Origin: Asterionellopsis glacialis
Lineage: Eukaryota > Bacillariophyta > Plagiogrammaphyceae > Rhaphoneidales > Asterionellopsidaceae
Length of the DNA stretch: 16,196 nt
Reading direction: 5' to 3'
Assembly (NCBI GenBank): GCA_014885115.2
Contig: WKLE02001603.1
Coordinates: 9,661-25,856, forward strand
How positions within the stretch are numbered: the first letter of the stretch is position 1; every line of letters starts with the position of its first letter. Below the pieces are notes generated by a model. The model did not search any database. It had not been told where the DNA came from and saw nothing but the letters and a program-made list of their open reading frames with translations. The translations under genes were made by a program, and so were the position numbers. Shown piece by piece: positions 8,765-16,196 of the stretch.

Positions 8765-10615
8765 ATGGGAAATGAAATGTCTGCCGAAGAGGAAGAAGCT
8801 TTTTTAGAGGAAGCGTATTCCATGTCATTAGACAATCCGGATGTGGATAAAAAAATTAATTCGGGGACTGCAGAAGCCAATTGTCAACCGAAACATACGC
8901 AACGTGAAATTATAGAATCCTCTACGGCTGCGGAAGATGGGGATGATGATTCGGAGAATGGTGACGGCAATGCCAGTGATCATGCGAAGAAAATGTCAGC
9001 CAAACATGGACGTTCGAATTCCATGGAAGTGGATGATCATCGCACGAAAAAATCACATACAAATAATCAGCAACAACAGCAACAGGCAGCAACACAGAGT
9101 GCAGCTGAGAAACAAAAACAAAAATTAAGTTATTATCAAATGGCAAGATTAGGATATCAAGAATTAGTCAATGCTATTATTCGTCCACCTCGTGCAGATT
9201 ACAAGGTATGTACGAATTTAATCATAATGTGTTGTGGACACTCTTCTTTAACACTGATGCTAGGCTCACACGGCTTTTTAATTTTTGTATTTCTTTCTTT
9301 AAAACTTAAACTGCTCCTCTCTTTCACCGTTTTTCCACCTGTGCTATATTCACAGGAAGAATCCTTGGGACCCCCTGCCTTTACCTTTTGTACACGTCGT
9401 TTCACACGTACGGACTTTACCTTGAAAACCAAACGTGGATTAAATTTGCAATGCTCTCATTGGGAACCTGTCGAACGTACATCGGATCGTATCCCTGTCA
9501 TTATTTACATGCATGGAAATTCATCGGCACGTGTAGAAGTGTTGCCACAATTGAGTTACTTACTCAGTTTAGGATTGGCAGTCTTTAGTTTTGATTTTGC
9601 CGGATCCGGTAAAAGTGATGGTGAATATGTCTCCTTGGGATATTATGAACGTGAAGATTTAATGTGTGTCATTGCCCATTTACGTGCGACCAATGTCGTT
9701 TCGACCATTGCCCTATGGGGACGGTCGATGGGGGCTGCGACAGCGTTGATGCATGGTGATCGTGATCCATCTATTGCTTGTATGATTTTAGATTCACCCT
9801 TTGCGGACTTGACTCAATTGGCTGAAGAAATGGTTGAAAAGGCACGTGAACAGGGTATTAATGTCCCTAACTTTGTCACCAACATTGCCTTGCGGTGTAT
9901 ATCATCTTCTGTGAAGAAGCAAGCCAATTTTAATATCAAATCAATTAGTCCCATAGCCCATGCCGACAAGTGTTTCATCCCGGCCTTGTTTGTGGCGGGT
10001 GAACATGATGACTTTATCAACAAGCACCATTCGGAACAAATTCATGGTAAATATGCTGGTGATAAGAATCTGATCATTGTCGAAGGTGATCATAATTCAC
10101 CACGTCCCAAATTTATGTTTGATTCGGCAAGTATCTTTTTACAAACATGTTTACAAATTCCCAACAATTGGGCCTTGCCTGTCCACCCGGGTATGAATTT
10201 AATGGCTCCCCCATGGTATTATCCTGGTACATCACCCTATCCTCAAAAAATGATTCCATCGTCCAACATGAAATCACCTTCACGACATCAACAACAACAA
10301 ATGGCAGCTCAAAAGAAAAAGAGACAACAACAGCAGCAACAAGAGCAAGCTGCAGCCGAGGCATCCTCCAAAGATTTTGCGGATGGAGGATTTAATGGTG
10401 ATGAAATGGGCATGACACAAGAACGTCAACGTGAAATTCAAGCATCGTTATTTAAAATGTTGGGACAAGCTGATGAAGATGATTGCGAAGCCTCGTCCTC
10501 TCCTCCACCACCACCGCCACCACCTCCACCTTCGGGCAGTCCTACGAAATCCTGTAAAGCTACAGAAGAATTAAACTTGTTAACCTTGGACGATATATCA
10601 TCTTCCAAAGAATAA
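8765..10615 (+). CDS. Alpha/beta hydrolase, S33/BEM46-like (exons 8765-9205, 9356-10615)
   Basis: The spliced protein has 566 residues. The core (about 125-430) is an alpha/beta hydrolase of the type conserved in plants, algae and apicomplexans. Visible parts are YMHGNSSARVEVL (HGN oxyanion turn at 200-202), FSFDFAGSGKSDGEYVSLGYYE, the nucleophile elbow WGRSMGA (Ser271), LDSPFADL, a catalytic acid in GEHDDF (Asp365) and His393 in EGDHNSPRP. The substrate is unknown; the family includes serine peptidases, thioesterases and lipases. The N-terminus MGNEMS fits an N-myristoylation signal, and EAFLEEAYSMSLD resembles a ubiquitin-interacting motif. Residues about 20-120 are polar and disordered. 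The tail is Gln-rich, has a second helical segment (QREIQASLFKMLG) and ten Pro in a row. The 150-base intron is a multiple of three without stops, so the unspliced frame reads through as 616 residues; I prefer the spliced form because the core is continuous without the insert. Confidence 0.9.
   Translation: MGNEMSAEEEEAFLEEAYSMSLDNPDVDKKINSGTAEANCQPKHTQREIIESSTAAEDGDDDSENGDGNASDHAKKMSAKHGRSNSMEVDDHRTKKSHTNNQQQQQQAATQSAAEKQKQKLSYYQMARLGYQELVNAIIRPPRADYKVCTNLIIMCCGHSSLTLMLGSHGFLIFVFLSLKLKLLLSFTVFPPVLYSQEESLGPPAFTFCTRRFTRTDFTLKTKRGLNLQCSHWEPVERTSDRIPVIIYMHGNSSARVEVLPQLSYLLSLGLAVFSFDFAGSGKSDGEYVSLGYYEREDLMCVIAHLRATNVVSTIALWGRSMGAATALMHGDRDPSIACMILDSPFADLTQLAEEMVEKAREQGINVPNFVTNIALRCISSSVKKQANFNIKSISPIAHADKCFIPALFVAGEHDDFINKHHSEQIHGKYAGDKNLIIVEGDHNSPRPKFMFDSASIFLQTCLQIPNNWALPVHPGMNLMAPPWYYPGTSPYPQKMIPSSNMKSPSRHQQQQMAAQKKKRQQQQQQEQAAAEASSKDFADGGFNGDEMGMTQERQREIQASLFKMLGQADEDDCEASSSPPPPPPPPPPSGSPTKSCKATEELNLLTLDDISSSKE
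9206..9355 (+). other. Frame-preserving intron of hydrolase gene, 150 bases
   Basis: Begins GTATGT and ends TATATTCACAG after a pyrimidine-rich tract. It is T-rich unlike the flanking exons, and starts and ends between codons. It contains no in-frame stop, so retention would insert 50 mostly hydrophobic residues (including FLIFVFLSL) just before the hydrolase core. Confidence 0.85.
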
Positions 10616-11595
10616 CCAAACAATACTACTAAACTTGAACTACATATGTATATATATATGGAGTGTAGCAAGTAGTAGTCATACACACATATACAAATTG
10701 TAAGGAAAAAGGTAGTTGGTACATTGTGAGGGTAGGAAGATGGGATCCAGGTAAAGATTGAGATGAAGGAAGGACCGAAGAAAATATGATAAGAATTGAA
10801 GGAAGGTTTCTAGTTTGGATGGGAAAGAGAAAGAATAGAAGGAGAGTTAGTTATGATTCAAATAATGATGGGGTGTACGAAAAAAATTCAGGGAGATATG
10901 GTAATCCTTTTTGAATGTGAAGGATTTGAGAGAGATTATACGAAAATCTAGGGAAAAGAGAGACGAAGATGATGATGGCTCTACTGGGAGTGATTTATGA
11001 AAAAAGATTAATAATATGATATATTATAAGGAATATAAAACAAATCAAGAAATACATATTTTGTCGGTAAAATCTCTTTGCTGCTATTAACAAGGACAAG
11101 GATAATAAATCTATAATTTATTCTTGAAGGAGGGACTTTGTTTCATGGTCTGATTGATGATCCTAAGACAGATATAGCATGAGTTCTACAAAATACAGCA
11201 GATTTTCTAACCTGATTTGTTTGAAGCTCTTCTAAGCTATGCTCGTTTTACACCTTCACGTTTGAAACCGATAGAAACACCAAAATTCATTACGGAGACA
11301 CATAATACAAAAAAAGAAACAAAAAATAAAGATCTTTCGATAGAGAGCAAATCAAAAAATAATGTATCATACATTCAACATGCGTTTTAGTATTATGCGA
11401 TTTATTAACACATGGCGTATCTCTTTTCTATTTATTTTAATTCCAAGTTTTTTTTGTAAAGACATGTTGCATTGCTACACATTGATGCCTCTTGTCTCCT
11501 TTGATTTGTCTCTTTTATGTTCACGAAAAGTCCATTTACAATTGTAACACAACCTGCACATACTCATCTTTGCATGGTTCCATGCTTCTAATTTC
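10616..11595. other. Gene-free stretch between the convergent hydrolase and MsrB-like genes
   Basis: Both flanking genes end here. The left part (about 10690-10990) is strikingly purine-rich on the + strand; the right part is AT-rich. A TA-rich tract lies at 10641-10660. The only ATG frame of note (11362-11547, 61 residues) has no recognisable content and AT-driven composition. No RNA gene recognised. Confidence 0.7.
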
Positions 11596-12470
11596 TTACT
11601 CATCTGTTGGATTGCCGGCAACACTTACAAGATTGATACAGTAACGGTTTCCTTTTTTTTTAAAAAAAAAACATGATTAAAAAAAAAGATTGTCAAAAAA
11701 ACAAGACAAACAGAAAATATGGTCAGTAGGTATATGAGATGTATTCAAAGTTGGCAATCTCATAGATCGAGAGGGAAAGATTTAAAACAAGCATTGCAAC
11801 TTACCTTTTCCATCAGGGATGTTATGACCTAAATGTGTTCCAGTTGTAGAAATACATTCCCCATCTGACAAACAACGGACGTAATCCCAGTTCACTTCTT
11901 CATCACGAAAGGATGGCCATCCGTGTCCTTGGCTTTCGACTAAAAATTCCTCCAAGGTACGTCCCATTGGGGCTGTAAAGAGTAATTGACCAGTGACGGA
12001 ATCGTAAAATTTAATAGGTTGTTCCATGGTACTCAATTCTTCTAAAAATTTAGTACCCTGCCAGTATCCAGCAAATTCAGCGTAATGGCGATTGAAATTG
12101 CATATACGATCAGCTGTTTCGTAGTCACAGGACCAACGCAAGTTCTTTTGAACAGGTTTCTCACTGGTACCATGTGCCTTTGGTGACATGACCTCTTCAT
12201 CGGCCAGAACAGGGAGTTTAACTAACAACGGAGTAGTTTGCCGTACGCAGAAAGTATACAAAGAGTAAGTTACACTTCTTCTTGTCAACAGTGTGAAATC
12301 ACAAGGCAATCTCCACCAACAATCCCTAAAAACTTACCAGGTGTAGCTTTAAGAGCAGATGTTTTACTGAAGGCCCTTGATGCTCCGACGAAAGCTGAGG
12401 GGGTAGCCGATCGAGCGGATGCGGAAGCCACAAGCATGGCGCAAATGGAAAGAGTATTGGCGAATTTCAT
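11596..12470 (-). CDS. Plastid MsrB-like methionine-R-sulfoxide reductase (3 exons)
   Basis: Exons on the minus strand: 12470-12338, 12221-11805, 11651-11596; 201 residues. MsrB enzymes reduce methionine-R-sulfoxide in oxidised proteins with thioredoxin-type electron donors. SelR-domain marks are FYDSVTGQLLFTAP, GHGWPSFRDEEVNWD, THLGH, and RYCINLVSVAG with the presumed catalytic Cys188. Upstream, ADRICNFNRHYAEFAGYW is typical of this algal subtype. Cys in VRCLSDGEC could resolve the sulfenate. The zinc-binding CxxC usually next to HLGH is absent. Residues 1-19 are a signal peptide (MKFANTLSICAMLVASASA); TPSAFVG then gives a diatom-type plastid motif with Phe at +1. Both junctions match in phase: CCT G joins TT AAA, and AAA G joins GA AAC. 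The last exon is too short to stand out as a frame, yet it restores the conserved RYCxN end and stop. Confidence 0.87.
11652..11804 (-). other. Intron 2 of MsrB-like gene, 153 bases
   Basis: On the minus strand it begins GTAAGT and ends with a run of T then A and AG. It separates the body of the enzyme from the 56-base exon carrying the catalytic Cys. Retention gives a protein that reads five foreign residues (about LQCLF) and stops at 11782, without that Cys. Confidence 0.85.
12222..12337 (-). other. Intron 1 of MsrB-like gene, 116 bases
   Basis: Begins GTAAGTTTT and ends GTTGTTAG on the minus strand. It divides the targeting presequence from the mature enzyme, a common place for introns in nuclear genes for plastid proteins. 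The phase-1 junction yields KATP-V-KLPVLADEE. Confidence 0.78.
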
Positions 12471-12703
12471 TCTTTGATAGTACAGTCTCTAGACGATAAT
12501 GGAAATAATGATGAGAGGGTGGATAAGATTTCTTGCTCGTTCAAAACGACAAGAGGCTATCGAGAAAAGATGCGTTGGTGTCTCCCGCTCGGGTGTCTAA
12601 AAAAAAGAAAGCATGCTTCGTGGCAACTGGATACATCTCACTCCGCTCCTGAAATGGAAATCTTCCTATTTCGAGAAACATGAACCGATTCATTTCACCC
12701 GAT

Positions 12704-12721
12704 TGAGTCAGACTTGACTCA
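12704..12721. promoter_or_regulatory. Inverted pair of TGAGTCA (bZIP, AP-1/GCN4-type) sites
   Basis: TGAGTCA, four bases, then TGACTCA, about 235 bases upstream of the MsrB-like start (minus strand). A third partial copy, TTTGACTCC, follows at once. TGA(C/G)TCA is the classic core bound by AP-1, GCN4 and Yap-type bZIP factors. A role in oxidative-stress control of the reductase gene is plausible but unproven. Confidence 0.5.
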
Positions 12722-14604
12722 TTTGACTCCCTTCTCCCCTAGAGAGTTATCAAGAAACATCCTGAGAAGTTCAAGCTTGGAAAACGCAGGCGCCAAGATC
12801 TATTAGAATGACAGATAGTGCGTCATCGATCCAGTAAATGTCTTTTCTATGGATTCCCTTCAAGAAATAATATTAGAATATCTTGATGGTACTTAAGAAA
12901 AGAAGAGTTCGCATGGATAACACTTTCGTTATTTTGATTGGTGCTGAGTGAAGTTTCGAACTTTCTGTAGAAATTTACTATCGACTACTGGCGTACCTAC
13001 AACTTTCCAAAAGAACGAAAAAAAAGCTCTCGTTGAAGCAAGGCTTGATCGAGAACACCCTGCTCAGACGCGGAGAGACATCACACTCTGTCTCAAAAAA
13101 CAACACGCACATACGCCACATTTCGAGCACGACCAAGGCAACGCTACATATCTCAATCAGAATTCATGTCATCGACAAGTTGAGAAATCCTTTCAATTGG
13201 TAAGAATGCTTTTTAATATGGCTGTCGTTTTCTTGTTTTTTTTTTTCAGAACAATCAATTTCGTTCGTCATTCCATTAGACAAGAGTGCGATTGTTTCTT
13301 GTCAGAAAAGTTCTTTCTTTGGGATGATGTGTGCGTATCAGTATTTGATTGATTATTCTGTGAAAATAATTTTTATTCAAAATCAAGATTCCTAAAAGCA
13401 TGATCTTTGCTCATATAAAAATGGCAAAAATGGAATGTTCTTGGATGCCTTTTGACGGAATTTTATTTTTCAGGATTTTCGGTCGTGCTCTCAACAATAC
13501 ATCACATTTGGGTGTCGAGACAGAGAAAATGGGAATTCAATTGATTTTTTATTTCAACGATGACTACGAAGTTTCATTACAAAAGGAGGTAGATGCCAGA
13601 TTGGCAGCTGTCAACTACAGTCAGTCCCAAAAGATTGAGGATTAAGACAAAAGAGAATGTGGAGGGAGAGCTCCTCTCTAGAGACCACATCATGGTGTGT
13701 TGGTTGTTTTTTCTTGCTTGATTGTGTCTTCCAGATTAGTTTTTTTGACGCCGACCCTTTCGGGCGGAATTTTTATATGGTTTTCATCTATAATTATGTA
13801 TATAAGAATTTCGGTGGGAAGATTCCTTGACTTGCTTGACTCGGCTCTCCTAAAAACATACTGGTGGTACTGCGTGTCTAGGACTATCTGCGCGTTGCAA
13901 TCTGCTCAGATGGGATGATGTATGTGGTTTTGATTGTTCTGTAGAAAAACAGTGTGGATGATACGAACACGGGTGCCAACTTTCTGCTTGAATAGGCAAT
14001 TGCAACGTAGTTCGTGACTTGGCCTTTGAGTGCAACACGAAGCCTTATGGTTGCATCTGGATAGGGGGGCGTACAAAAGCAATCAAGAAGAATCCTACCT
14101 TCTCTAAAATTCTGAATGCATCATCGTTTGTAAGGATTTCCGAAAGACTTATTTTCGTGTCTATCTGGGGGTCTGTGTCCTATAGTGTGTTCGTTTTCAT
14201 ATTGTTCTGTCTTTCTTTCTCCCTTATTCAAACGTGCCTTTGAATTCTGCAAAATTCACCACAATCGATCGTTTCTAACGTTTGTGACGACTCCTTTACT
14301 TCTTGATTTGCTACTGTCCTTTCAAATTTAGACTTTGGTGTAAGAAGTCCAACATTAAGAAAAGAAAAATTCAGAACTTTCACTCTCGAGAGCCTGAAAC
14401 CAAAAGGAGAAGAATCAAACACACATATTGATTCAAAATTAAAAGAAATCAGGTGTCACCGACGAGCGTGCAAGATCGTGCATTTTTCTGTCAAACAAAC
14501 CTTTCAACTTACTAAGTTAGTGGGTAAGCACGCACTCGGACTTTGAAGTATAGGATACTATTGCTACGAGGCCCGTGTTTCATTTTTAGAACCATTAAAT
14601 AAGT
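12722..14604. other. 1.9 kb without a convincing gene
   Basis: Most frames here begin from non-ATG codons and show no domain. I see possible splice-like strings (for example GTAAGAATG at 13201 and a T-rich tract ending in CAG at 13249), but could not assemble a recognisable protein. Three places share a loose TTTGATTG ... TTCTGT(A)GAAA pattern (near 12933, 13344 and 13928), and TGGGATGATGT occurs near 13320 and 13911, hinting at old diverged repeats. A CTCTAGAG palindrome (13676-13683) lies inside a GTGG...CCAC-bounded inverted repeat at 13659-13688. The right end must contain the promoter of the Yippee gene. Confidence 0.55.
13400..13645 (+). CDS. Doubtful small frame, 81 aa, unrecognised
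   Basis: An ATG-initiated frame in otherwise gene-free DNA. The second half (from about residue 35: VETEKMGIQLIFYFNDDYE and onward) has a mixed, protein-like composition ending in a charged tail. A T-rich tract ending in CAG at about 13473 could be a splice acceptor, so this may be the last exon of a gene whose earlier exons I cannot identify, or a decayed remnant. No family is recognised, and chance is a fair explanation. Confidence 0.2.
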   Translation: MIFAHIKMAKMECSWMPFDGILFFRIFGRALNNTSHLGVETEKMGIQLIFYFNDDYEVSLQKEVDARLAAVNYSQSQKIED

Positions 14605-16196
14605 ATGGCACATAGAACAGGTATGTTTTAAATTCTGCATCCAGGTTTGAAAAAAAACTAGTAACGGAAACGGGAATCAAAGAAGGCACCGTTTGCTTCT
14701 CATCCTCAACTGATCAATCCCCATTTTTTTCTGCTTTCCCTTCTTGAAAAACTTGTCTTGTGATTTCGTAATAGAACATCCTCTAAGCCCTGGCAATACA
14801 GCAGCAACTTCTGCTGGGACATCTCCAGCATCGCCACGTACAGCCAGTGGAGCTTCAGCAGCTCCATTAAATCTTTCTCCTAGGAGTGGTGCAAGGTCAC
14901 CCTCTACTCCTACAACACCTAGATCATTCTTTGCCTCTCGATCTCCCGGCAGTGGACGTTTGGTACCTTCACTTCAATTATCACCAGCAGCTCGTGCTAT
15001 CCGTAGTCCATTGATTTCAACACCTCGTTTACATCAACCAATGAGCTCTTCACCTCGATTGATATCATCAACAATTTCAGCAGCAGCAACAGCTACAGGA
15101 GCTAGACGACAATCCCGAGAACGATCGAGGTCACGTGAAACAGACTTATTTGGATCACCTGGAAGTCATAACTCTGCTATTAAGAAATCTATTCTTCACG
15201 GAGAGGCGAATAATGGCTGCATCACTAACAAACAAAAGAAACAGCAAATAGATCCATCTGTTGCCTTGGCAAAAGCTAAAGCTAAAAATGCACGTAAACA
15301 AAATGATTCAATGGTATATTTAGATGGTCCACAAGTATATACGTGTGGTCAATGTCGTACACATCTGACAAGTCATGATGATATTATTTCGAAAAGCTTT
15401 CATGGTCTACATGGTTAGTATGAAACATCAATAAGCATCGACCACCAGTATTTTTATCTATACACATTGAAGCTCACAACTGTTGATTATTTCAATCTTT
15501 TATAATACCGGTCACTTTTTGCGGTTGTGTGTACACAGGTCGTGCATATCTTATAAACCAATGCGTCAACATTACTGTAGGTCCACCTGAAGACCGATTG
15601 TTGATTACTGGGTTGCACAGTGTATGTGATATATTTTGTAAACGCTGTAAAGCAATGATTGGTTGGACATATGCTAGAGCCTACGAATCAAGTCAAAAGT
15701 ATAAGGAGGGCAAGTATATCATTGAAAAAATCAACTTACATTTGGAAGAAAGTGACTATTATGATATTAGCCATCCTGCAGGAGAGCGACCTGATCGATG
15801 GAGATTACGGTCCATGTCTTGGGGGAGTGATCGAGATCTCCATGCTAGTGGATGTGGAACTCATCATGGCCGGTATGGACGTGATGGTGATCGAGATAGT
15901 GGTTCTGTATTCCATTCTCCTAGAGGTAGCAGTGTTGGGTCGAATGATATTATATACGAATACAAACCGCCAGCTACTTCGTCCAAGATATCCTACTCGA
16001 CTCCCAATACTCCGTTACGACCAAGTTGGGATCGGCCGTTATCAACAACTCTGTCAGCACCATTGTCAGCTGGTGCAACTCGAAGTACCCTTGTCAGCAG
16101 TATTCCAATGTTGACTGACCATGATCGTCGTCTTCGTCAACAATCTGATGCAGATACTTCAGAACAGAATAGTTCTTCACCGCCAGCTCCACCAGT
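14605..16196 (+). CDS. Yippee-domain protein, N-terminal part, runs off the window
   Basis: Proposed exons: 14605-14620, 14775-15413, and 15539 to beyond 16196; 437 complete codons are visible. Yippee is a small zinc-binding fold found across eukaryotes; YPEL proteins are linked to cell division and protein-degradation complexes, but their biochemical role is unclear. The domain covers about residues 187-285: [13 protein letters not shown] (Cys196, Cys199), [31 protein letters not shown] (Cys252, Cys255), [19 protein letters not shown]. Exon 2 alone has no usable early ATG: an in-frame stop lies at 14711, and the first in-frame ATG is 15041. The ATG at 14605 followed by GTATGT at 14621 joins in phase to the acceptor ...GTAATAG at 14774 (ACA G plus AA CAT), giving MAHRTEHPLSP. 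Long Ser/Pro/Thr/Arg-rich regions flank the domain on both sides, while ordinary YPEL proteins are about 120 residues. Exons 2-3 are secure; exon 1 is inferred. Confidence 0.85.
14621..14774 (+). other. Proposed intron 1 of Yippee gene, 154 bases
   Basis: Begins GTATGT and ends GTAATAG, with a pyrimidine-rich tract at about 14723-14743. Phase 1. It supplies the only in-frame ATG upstream of the Ser/Pro-rich exon. Confidence 0.62.
15414..15538 (+). other. Intron 2 of Yippee gene, 125 bases
   Basis: Begins GTTAGT and ends TGTACACAG. Removing it joins HGLH-G to RAYL, restoring the conserved Yippee G-R-A-Y-L string. Retention gives an immediate stop (TAG at 15416). Confidence 0.93.

Noticed and set aside
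11362..11547. ATG frame of 61 residues on +
   Set aside because: Hydrophobic content follows from T-rich DNA between two gene ends. There is no signal-peptide pattern or family similarity, so I leave it as chance.
12948..13352. Frame of 134 residues on + with a hydrophobic stretch
   Set aside because: It begins at GTG, not ATG. The hydrophobic part is a poly-T tract that looks more like an intron end. No domain is seen.
13697..14243. Frames of about 73 residues on + in the gene-free stretch
   Set aside because: Non-ATG starts and low-information hydrophobic content. No splice assembly produced a recognisable protein.
14744..14774. Start of the Yippee protein at the TTG codon at 14744
   Set aside because: TTG is not a normal start in eukaryotes, and the stretch up to 14774 reads as an intron end (pyrimidine tract and TAG). 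The ATG at 14605 with matching splice phase explains the data better.
1..16196. tRNA, snRNA, CRISPR array, LTR or transposase genes
   Set aside because: I looked for the tRNA T-arm string, for snRNA core strings, regularly spaced repeats, and reverse transcriptase or transposase motifs, and saw none. Very diverged RNAs could still be missed by eye.

Overview
This window looks like nuclear DNA from a photosynthetic stramenopile, most likely a diatom. It has few, short GT-AG introns (116-154 bases), compact intergenic regions, and no bacterial operon signals. Two of its proteins (a TMEM14/FAX-like membrane protein and an MsrB-like reductase) begin with a signal peptide followed by a Phe-led motif, the usual bipartite targeting signal for a secondary red plastid. 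Species cannot be named from the sequence alone. I found no tRNA, rRNA, CRISPR array, or recognisable transposon coding region.

Layout, left to right. (1) A TPR-like protein on + (255-1208). (2) Convergent to it, a plastid TMEM14/FAX-like membrane protein on - (1459-2076). (3) A possible 81-residue protein on - (2381-2626), which would share a 421-base divergent control region with (4), the beta subunit of the AP-3 adaptor complex on + (3048-7653, two exons). (5) A gene-free 1.1 kb stretch with several hairpins. (6) An alpha/beta hydrolase on + (8765-10615, two exons). (7) A gene-free stretch of about 1 kb, followed by (8) a plastid MsrB-like methionine sulfoxide reductase on - (11596-12470, three exons). 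(9) A 2.1 kb stretch without a convincing gene. (10) A long Yippee-domain protein on + starting at 14605 and running off the right edge (three exons so far, including a proposed 16-base first coding exon).

The genes do not form a pathway. AP-3 beta acts in vesicle traffic to lysosome-like compartments. The FAX-like and MsrB-like proteins act in the plastid (lipid export and repair of oxidised protein). The hydrolase and Yippee proteins are conserved eukaryotic families with poorly defined roles. The most useful observations are gene-model corrections (a 16-base mini-exon, an intron that keeps the reading frame, and a 56-base last exon holding the catalytic Cys of MsrB), unusual domain contexts (Yippee within long Ser/Pro-rich flanks; a UIM-like and myristoylation-like N-terminus on the hydrolase), and several palindromic elements in putative control regions.
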